DNA from: Inia geoffrensis
Taxonomy: Eukaryota > Chordata > Mammalia > Artiodactyla > Iniidae
Assembly: GCA_036417435.1 (NCBI GenBank)
Contig: CM070905.1
Coordinates: 66,295,092-66,359,091 of the forward strand
Reading direction: 5' to 3'
Length of the DNA stretch: 64,000 nt
Shown here piece after piece: positions 57,085-64,000 of this stretch (positions within the stretch are counted from its first letter, which is position 1; the number at the start of each line of letters is the position of its first letter). The position numbers and the translations under genes were made by a program. Under the pieces are notes generated by a model that was not told the DNA's origin, did not search any database, and saw nothing but the letters and a program-made list of their open reading frames with translations.

Positions 57085-58840
57085 ATGGCGAAATAGCCCT
57101 GTGACCAATTAGTCGTGTGGCGAAACTGCTTGAGGTAAAGAGGTTTACGGCAGAAATACAGGACTCGACTTTTTCAGGACTCAGGTAAGACAAGGAATTC
57201 CCATAGATTCCACAAAGACTTTTCATGTCACTGGGAGTTTGAAATCTGCAAATAGGAGTTTAGCTTATTTTCCCAATATGTTCTTGATAATTTTGTATCC
57301 AGGAAGACTTTTGTTATGGGTGGATGAGATCTTTTACTGTAGAGGAACACATATACACTTATTCAGTAAATAAGTAAATACTGAGAGGTAAGAATGTTCA
57401 TGTTTCCAGTTCTTGGGCACGTCACAGCTGATTCAAACCTAAAAATGAATTTGAGGACGTCTGTATTTATTCTGTCTCTTCTGGCTTCTCCCTCAATAGA
57501 CACAGCTTTCTCTTCCTCTTATCAACACTACAGCATTTATATTTAATTCATTAGTAAAAAGTTTTAGTTTTAGCCATTGGAGTTAAGTTACTACAGAGAA
57601 AACTTTTACTAGTTAAGCCCCCAAATCTTGTGCCTCTTCTGTGTGACACTGCTTAAATAGTAAATCTTCCGAAAATTAAAATCTTCCTTCCCACATACAC
57701 ACACATATCTATCCAAACTTCTAAAAGAATAAGAATTACAAAATTTTATGAAGAACTTCTTTCATTTTGTAAGGCAAGCTTCCTGGATTTTACTGAGGGG
57801 ATAGATAGGGAAATTACCAATAAGTTTCACATAAGTAATCTCAGAATGAAGAGACATATGCAGTTTTTCTATGATTGGTGTTATGAATGTGCCACTCACA
57901 CTACTAGTGACACCAAATGTTGATTTGTTATCAAAAGGAGGTATTCTGATTGTAGCAGGGGTTAACTGTGGATTAGTTACTTGACCCCTGATCCATGGAG
58001 TAAAGAGAGGAGGTCATTTTCAATAAGGGGGTGCCTTCTGAAAAATAAACTCTGCATGTTTGACTTGGATGGGATGAATCTCAGTATGAGAGCCAGTAAG
58101 GGGTGGAACGAGAAAAAGGCCAATGGGAAATAAAGGCGTATCATATCAACGTTGCAGTTCTTTTCTAGGGCTCTTCTCTGTGTCACAGATTCCTCAGAAC
58201 AGAGGATCCCTGGCACATGAAAAATGATACCCAAATTATATACTTCAGGTTGAGGGGAATGAGTCATTAGTGGAATCCTTCTTGTGACACTAAGAGCCCA
58301 TTCTATATATAAAAGATGAATGAAAGAAAATATTTAAATATTATAACTCTGGGAAATTTTAACAGGAGTTGCCATACAACATCCACTGAGCACAAAGTAT
58401 TTCATGCTTAAAGTACATAACTCGGGTTATATCAATAACTGCTCTTTCACTATTATGCCAAATATTGTTTTCCAGTTTCTCTAGAGGTATATATTTTCAC
58501 AGAAATGATAAAGACAATGGAAATGGTACTCTATGGAAAATTATGAGAATTGGAGAGGATGGAGTTTTATGGACCCAGTTTTCTATGCTATGATTCTTTC
58601 AAATGTAAGTTTGCATTTTCAGAGACCCTTAGTTTTTGCAATATGTTTTAATACATAATTTTAAAAGTTCCTAAGTCTATGCTTATGTCTCTTTTTAAAA
58701 AAATCTTACTTCCCCATTATGGTCCACTATAGTTTTTTTCAATACCTAGTTTCACAGAAGTAAAATTTTTTTTCTTTAAATCATCTTAAAATCATTAATA
58801 TATTCTGGTTTTGCTTTTTATTTATTTTTACTATTATTAT
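57085..58840. other. Non-coding, nothing recognised
   Basis: No gene. The minus-strand frame at 57,977-58,267 (96 codons) lacks any recognisable motif and I do not call it. Confidence 0.4.
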
Positions 58841-58841
58841 T

Positions 58842-58970
58842 ATTTTGGCCACACTGTGTGGCTTGCGGGATCTTAGTTCCCCAACCAGGGATTGAACCCG
58901 CACCCTCGGCAGTGAAAGCATGGTGTCCTAAAATGAAAGCATTTCCGTCAGGGAATTCTTGGTTTTGCTT
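58842..58970 (-). mobile_element. Old tRNA-SINE, antisense
   Basis: 'ttggccacactgtgtggctt', 'cttagttccccaaccaggga', 'ttgaacccgcaccctcggca' and 'cgtcagggaattc' are the reversed CHR/Bov-tA-like body and head. Diverged. Confidence 0.85.
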
Positions 58971-59149
58971 TTTAAGTGTACGCTAAGTTTTCTAAAAATT
59001 TTCTATACCTCTATCAGTGTTGACAAGTGTTCTAACGTATGCACTGCAGTGTGTTAAAATTTCTCTGATTTCAGTCATAAAATCACATAAAGAAAAAGCA
59101 GATAAAAAAAGTTTTAGAATCTGTACTAGCAATTCCCTCAGTAACCTCT

Positions 59150-59346
59150 AAAGCAGAGGTTCTCAAATTTGAATTTGAACATCAGAATCGCCTGGAGGTG
59201 TGTTAAAACACAGATTGCTGCACCCCATCTCCAGAGTTTCTGGCTCAATAGGTTTTTGGGTAGGGCCTGAGAATTAGTATTTCTAACACATTCTCAAATG
59301 ATACTCATGCTAGTGGGGTCTCAGGACCCCACTTTGTGAACCACTG
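59150..59346 (+). mobile_element. MER5A (hAT-Charlie) element, nearly complete
   Basis: Starts 'gcagaggttctcaaatttga' and ends 'actttgtgaaccactgattt', the MER5A termini. Between are 'cagaatcgcctggaggtgtg' and 'aacacagattgctgcacccc'. Non-autonomous DNA transposon. Confidence 0.93.
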
Positions 59347-59359
59347 ATTTAGAGTTACT

Positions 59360-59605
59360 GTACTGCAGAGGCTGAAAACCAGGCCTCTGAGGCCAGATGG
59401 GATGGATTTTCATTCTGGCCCCATTGCTTATTAGCTCTGTAACCTTGAACAAGTCACTAGACTCTTTCCTTCTGTTTCCTCATCTGTCAAATGAGATAAT
59501 AAAAGTACTTACTTCCAAAGGTTGCTGTGAGATTGAGTGTATTAACAAGTGTAAAGCACCTAGAACAAGTGGCACACAGCAAAGATCAGTTAGTCAGTAT
59601 TTTAT
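59360..59605 (+). mobile_element. MIR SINE
   Basis: 'ggccccattgcttattagct', 'aaccttgaacaagtcactag', 'tcatctgtcaaatgagataa' and 'gtaaagcacctagaacaagt' are MIR in order. Confidence 0.9.
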
Positions 59606-59609
59606 TAAG

Positions 59610-62600
59610 TCAAGAAAAATTTTCAGTTGCCACTCTGTGGAAGACATGTAGATTATTTATTATTCTTAAATACATTTCTCTACTGTTTTGAAGTTGGACA
59701 AAAAGAACTAAAATTTTTAATCAGTACTTTGAGAAAAGAGGTAAAGTATACTAAGTTTAAAAATGATGAACAGGGTTAGTATTTTTATTAGGCATAAAAG
59801 AGAGTAAACATGTATTTTAGAATGCTATAAAAGGCAACAGACTGAGGTGGTCAAACAAGAATTCCCAACCACCAGAGGATGACAGAAGGACAGCAGTATG
59901 TGACATGGGAGTGAGAGGGTGAAGGGTGTGGTAGGAAGAGGTGAGAAGGCAATGTTTGCCATTTTGCCTAGGTCCTTAGGAGAGGTCACTGATACACTGG
60001 TTTCAGATGTGGGACAGTGTTGTGCACTGTAGTGCTTGACCTGGTGAGTAAATGTGGAATGGATAAGTCCTTCTTTGAAACATCACTCACACTCTGTCAG
60101 GGGGCATGTTTTAATTGGTGTGACTTGAACATGGATAACTGAAGGAGCAGTTCTCTAACCATGGTAAATTTGAGCAGTCCCATAGGAGGAAGGAAAGAAA
60201 ACAGCACAAATCAACAGACAAGCTATGAACATCAATAACAATGACCCAGGCAGTCTCAGGCTCAGTGCAGAGCAGCCAAATTTATGTACAGTGTGAAAGC
60301 ATCACATATGATTAGGCCTATTTTATTCATACACAGCCCTGCTTTGTAGATAAATCTACGGTGAATTGATCTCCATTTCTAATAGTGAAAAGAAAGCCCC
60401 ACTTCCCTAGATTACTCACCAATTGTCTGCTAGAAAACCTATTGTAGAATTTATTGAGGTTCTGTAGTGCAATAAGCACGACTCTCCTAAGATGCTCTAG
60501 GCAGCTCACCTTGATCTGCCTGGACAATGAGACAGCTAGAATCGGGAGGTCTCCCCTCTTCTGATGAGAGGGGTTGCTTCTAATCTCAGCTTCCCCCTGC
60601 ATTGTTAGCTTTCTTCCTCAAAGTATAGGAATGCAACTTTGCACAGGTCCCCAAAGTCACCAAACACCGAGCAGCTGGCTTTCCCAGACACTCCTGTGAA
60701 CAGCTGGCATCCAAACTCAGTAAGGCTGGTGCCCAGTTAACTTGTTAGTCAGTGTACTCTGCTCCCCACATCCCCACTGATAAAGGTGCTCTCAGACTTG
60801 CACTGTAAACAGGAGAGCAACAGGAGGAGTTCCTGTCATCCAGAATGTTCATCTACCGTGTGTTCAACTGTGTGCCCCAGTCCTCATTCCCCACCTAGAG
60901 GATATTAGGAGATCTGAGAACTCAAGTCCCCTTTTTTCTGATCTTTGGTTGTAAAACTGTTACCCCAATAAAACCCGTTCCTTAACCCACACTGTGTGGC
61001 ATGTTAGGTGGCACTCACAAAGAGGCCCACCTTGTGTCAAGGGTAAACTCAAGTGTGTCTAATCTCCAGTATCCACTCATATAGCTCTGTTCTCTCAACA
61101 AGGTTTCACAGGGTACCACCTCATTTCCCACTGCCAGTTCTCTCATTGTTCTGAAGTGTAACTCCTATGGTTTTATGGACCTGAATTCATGTAAATAAGT
61201 GTAGTATCTTGTCTCCTCATTTGTTCCTCTTCATGTTTGCTATTTTCAGTATAGAAATTGTTCCCTTTCATAAGGGAGGAGATAAAACAGAAGCAAAACT
61301 GTTTAGCTACATAATGCCATTCATTAATATTATTCCTTCTACCCAAGAAACTCCCTCATTCTTATTTTCTTATTCTGAGCATAATTGAAAACCTATTTTT
61401 CTTGTTAATTTATGGAGTATGTCAAACTACATTTACGTGATAAGATGATTACTACAGTACACTTTAAGTTAATTCATTTGTATAAACATATGTTATTCAA
61501 GTGGCTTTTTCAAAAATGTGCACATTCAATGCCTTCCAACTAGAAGCTATTAAATTCTTAGTCGTGGGTAATAAAAACTCTTCTAATTTCCAGAATTTTA
61601 CTTTAAATTAAGTGTGGCTCATAATTCAGGTGAACAAAGATGTGAGAGGTGGTGTGGGATAGCTTCTGTGACTGACCCTTAGGAGACAATAATAAAAAGT
61701 TTTCCCAAACTGGAGCCAAGGAATTCAGCTTAAGAGATTAGCTGGAAAGGAAGGGAAAACACTATAGGACATTTTCTTTTTCACTTTTAAATGGTGATCA
61801 CTCTCATGCTTTAATTTTCTTCCCCTCATCTCTGCACAGAAAACTAAGGGATACTAATTTGCAGAGATAAGATGATGCTTTGTTACTTTTTATGATACCC
61901 AAAATTCCAAAGACCAGAGGGCAAATATCTAATTTGTTATTTTTAAAAGAAAAAAAACCTAGATATTGGAGATGATAATAAAATTATATTAAAGTAAAGA
62001 AAAAATGTGCGTGCTCCTTAATACCAGGAGACATAAAAGTCAGAGTGTGGAGGTTTTTATTTTCCACAACAGGGTACCTTCCTAAATTTGTGGAAGCTGA
62101 GCAACAGATCCTTGCACATCCCACACATATTCATGTGCAGTAAAAATTTATTAAACACTCAAAGTATCTACTTAAGAGGAGATTTTTGGATGGTTCTATA
62201 TATAACTTGAGTCACTTAACCATGAAATAGTATTTCCCTAACAGAAACTTCTTGAAAAGCATTCATGAAAGCATTAAAGAGAATTAAAGTAGCTTTTATG
62301 CTGTCCACCCATCTAAATCATCTTCCCTTCCTCTCCTTTTTATTAAGAACTTTGCTGTTGTCAAGAATTAGAATAGATTTTAGTTGCTCTAAGAAATTTT
62401 CAGAGACATTCTTAAACTTCAAGGACCTACCCCTCATTAACTTCCCAGGAGAGTAACTGTCAGGACTGATCATTTGACATTTAGTAGCTGTCTTGAGATG
62501 TATTCCTATAGGTTTGTATCTTTTCTAGCCAATTATTTATAATTTTCTTGAAATCTGTGGCCACATCATATGTATTTTGGCATCACAAACAATAGTGGTG

Positions 62601-63325
62601 AACCAAATATAAAAGACACTTTGAACACATGCTTTTGAGAAAGAATCATATGCATCTCTATGCAAAGAGAGAGAAAGAGAAATACAATCAGCATAAAGAT
62701 AGGTTAATTTTAATATCAGAACTGTAAGAATTGAGTAAACCCAACTCTACTGTCATTTCCCCAAGGAAAAAACACAGTGAAACTGAATACTGGGGAAAAC
62801 GGTACTGGCAAATTTATCTTTGAGTCTCAGTTTACAGACTGGGATAAAATTATAAGTAATGCACTGCCACCCAGTGGCGAACTTTCACTTCAGCTGAAAC
62901 AATAGTTAAGCTAGTCAAAAGACTCCAGACTTAGAGATCTTCGTTCAGGAAACTTTACACGTCATTAGAAAAATATGAGGAAAAGAGAAGTTAATGCTCA
63001 GGTCACGGGAATTTTTTGGACCAAATGAGAGTGAATAACTAGCCCAAATCACAGACAAACTATAAAGAAAAAAGCAAAACCCAACATATTTGACTTTTGT
63101 GAGATAATTAGAAACTTGAGTTTTGCCTGGCTATTCAATATCAATGAATTGATGTTCCTTTTTTTACATGTCATAGTGGTGCTATACATACGCTTTTAAA
63201 AAAGAAGTGTTTTTATCTTTTAGTGGAAACATCCTAAAATCATTACTGATAAGTTGATATGATGCATCAAAATAATATGAGGAATGGAGGGAGGTAAGTT
63301 GGAGTATATTTAAAGCAATTTGAGC
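59610..63325. other. Non-coding, possible LTR near 60.6-61.0 kb
   Basis: No gene. Around 60,560-61,020 the GC content rises and 'ccccaataaaacccgttcct' looks like an LTR polyadenylation region, but neither end could be fixed. The remainder shows nothing recognisable. Confidence 0.35.
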
Positions 63326-63329
63326 TATA

Positions 63330-63436
63330 AGTTGATCAGTTTTTTAGCCGGGTGATGGTTACATGAAGATTCATTATACAATTCTCTCTACTTTGGTATA
63401 TATTTGAAATTTTCTATGACAAGTTTATTTTTTTTA
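63330..63436 (+). mobile_element. L1M 3' terminal fragment
   Basis: 'gccgggtgatggttacatga', 'gattcattatacaattctct' and 'tttgaaattttctatgacaa' match the common L1M 3' end. Only about 100 bp survives. Confidence 0.85.
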
Positions 63437-63439
63437 AAT

Positions 63440-64000
63440 CTCACCAAGATATATATTATCATTGAGTGTAGAATTTGATCAATAAAAATAGAAAGCTTTC
63501 TCCATGAATTCTTTTGCAGAAATCCGTAGGTTAAGCCATAAGTTAGGAAGACGAACTTGTAATCTTCATTTGCCTTATAAAGTGAACATTAAGGAAATTA
63601 ACTCAAACCTTCTTCAACCCAAGGTAATAAAAGAGTTGAAACTGCTTTTCAAATTGTGTTTATATTAAATGTCAACTCACGTTGACTTACAAAAGAGATT
63701 ACTAAACAAATATGAAAAGTAAATTGTCAAGACATTTAGGAAAACTGCACTGGAGTGGAATTATTTTCTCTCTTTTTTTCTCTTGACATTTACTGAGTAT
63801 TGAGTTTTGTAGTATGTTGATTTTCTAACCTTTCAAAAAAGAGCTCGGGAGTTATTGCTTTGTTGCTAGGTTTTAGGCAACATTAGAGGTCCTGCTTTCA
63901 CTCTTTTTTCCTACTCTGGCTTCACTCCTTTAGAAAATTAATTCTGTTTCTTAGCAACCCGGGTGGGTAACACTTAAATATACTTCAAGTTCTTTTGTAA
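63440..64000. other. Non-coding to window end
   Basis: Nothing recognised. Confidence 0.4.

Noticed and set aside
57977..58267. 96-codon minus-strand frame
   Set aside because: No motif, no context and composition expected by chance. Not supportable as a gene.
60327..60602. 91-codon minus-strand frame
   Set aside because: No recognisable family, and it is adjacent to a possible LTR region. Treated as chance.
1..64000. CRISPR arrays, tRNA, rRNA, U6 or 7SK genes
   Set aside because: No regularly spaced repeats. The tRNA-like boxes found are all within SINEs, and no small-RNA gene sequence was recognised.

Overview
This is a mammalian nuclear window with no intact host protein-coding gene, and almost certainly cetacean. 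The diagnosis rests on about 17 copies or fragments of a tRNA-derived SINE whose head reads 'cttccctggtggcgcag', in both a short (about 200 bp) and a long (about 330 bp) form. This is the CHR family typical of whales and dolphins. Many copies keep clean target-site duplications (TSDs). Ancient mammalian repeats (MIR, L2, MaLR LTRs, MER5, Tigger1) form the background.

Layout. 0.3-5.1 kb: an old plus-strand L1 ORF2, split by a 1.1 kb insert that holds an antisense L1 tail and a MIR. 5.6-7.0 kb and 15.9-17.0 kb: two diverged copies of one GC-rich module of unknown identity. 8.5-15.0 kb: MIR, SINE and L1 pieces, including a young 5'-truncated L1 with a 17 bp TSD (9,757-10,712). 17.5-18.5 kb: L2 interrupted by an antisense L1 with a long (TA)n tract. 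22.1-24.0 kb: MaLR LTR pieces around a broken coiled-coil-like reading frame on the minus strand. 24.1-26.7 kb: MIR, L2 and two SINEs around an unidentified 107-codon minus-strand frame. 28.9-30.9 kb: a Tigger1 DNA transposon on the minus strand with a small inverted piece at one end and a SINE inside. 37.1-42.8 kb: a nearly complete L1 on the minus strand with open ORF1 and broken ORF2. 43.9-44.4 kb: probable solo LTR. 51.46-52.38 kb: a bitter taste receptor (TAS2R) pseudogene, most like TAS2R2. 53.4-57.1 kb: a cluster of same-orientation SINEs, two of them nested. The rest is AT-rich non-coding sequence in which I recognise little.

The biological theme is decay of a sensory receptor gene in a lineage known for losing bitter taste, set in a region repeatedly hit by L1 and L1-driven SINE insertion. 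I found no cluster of cooperating genes and no new system. The best leads for follow-up are the TAS2R lesions, the paired GC-rich modules, two composite inserts inside old L1s, and several perfect inverted repeats.
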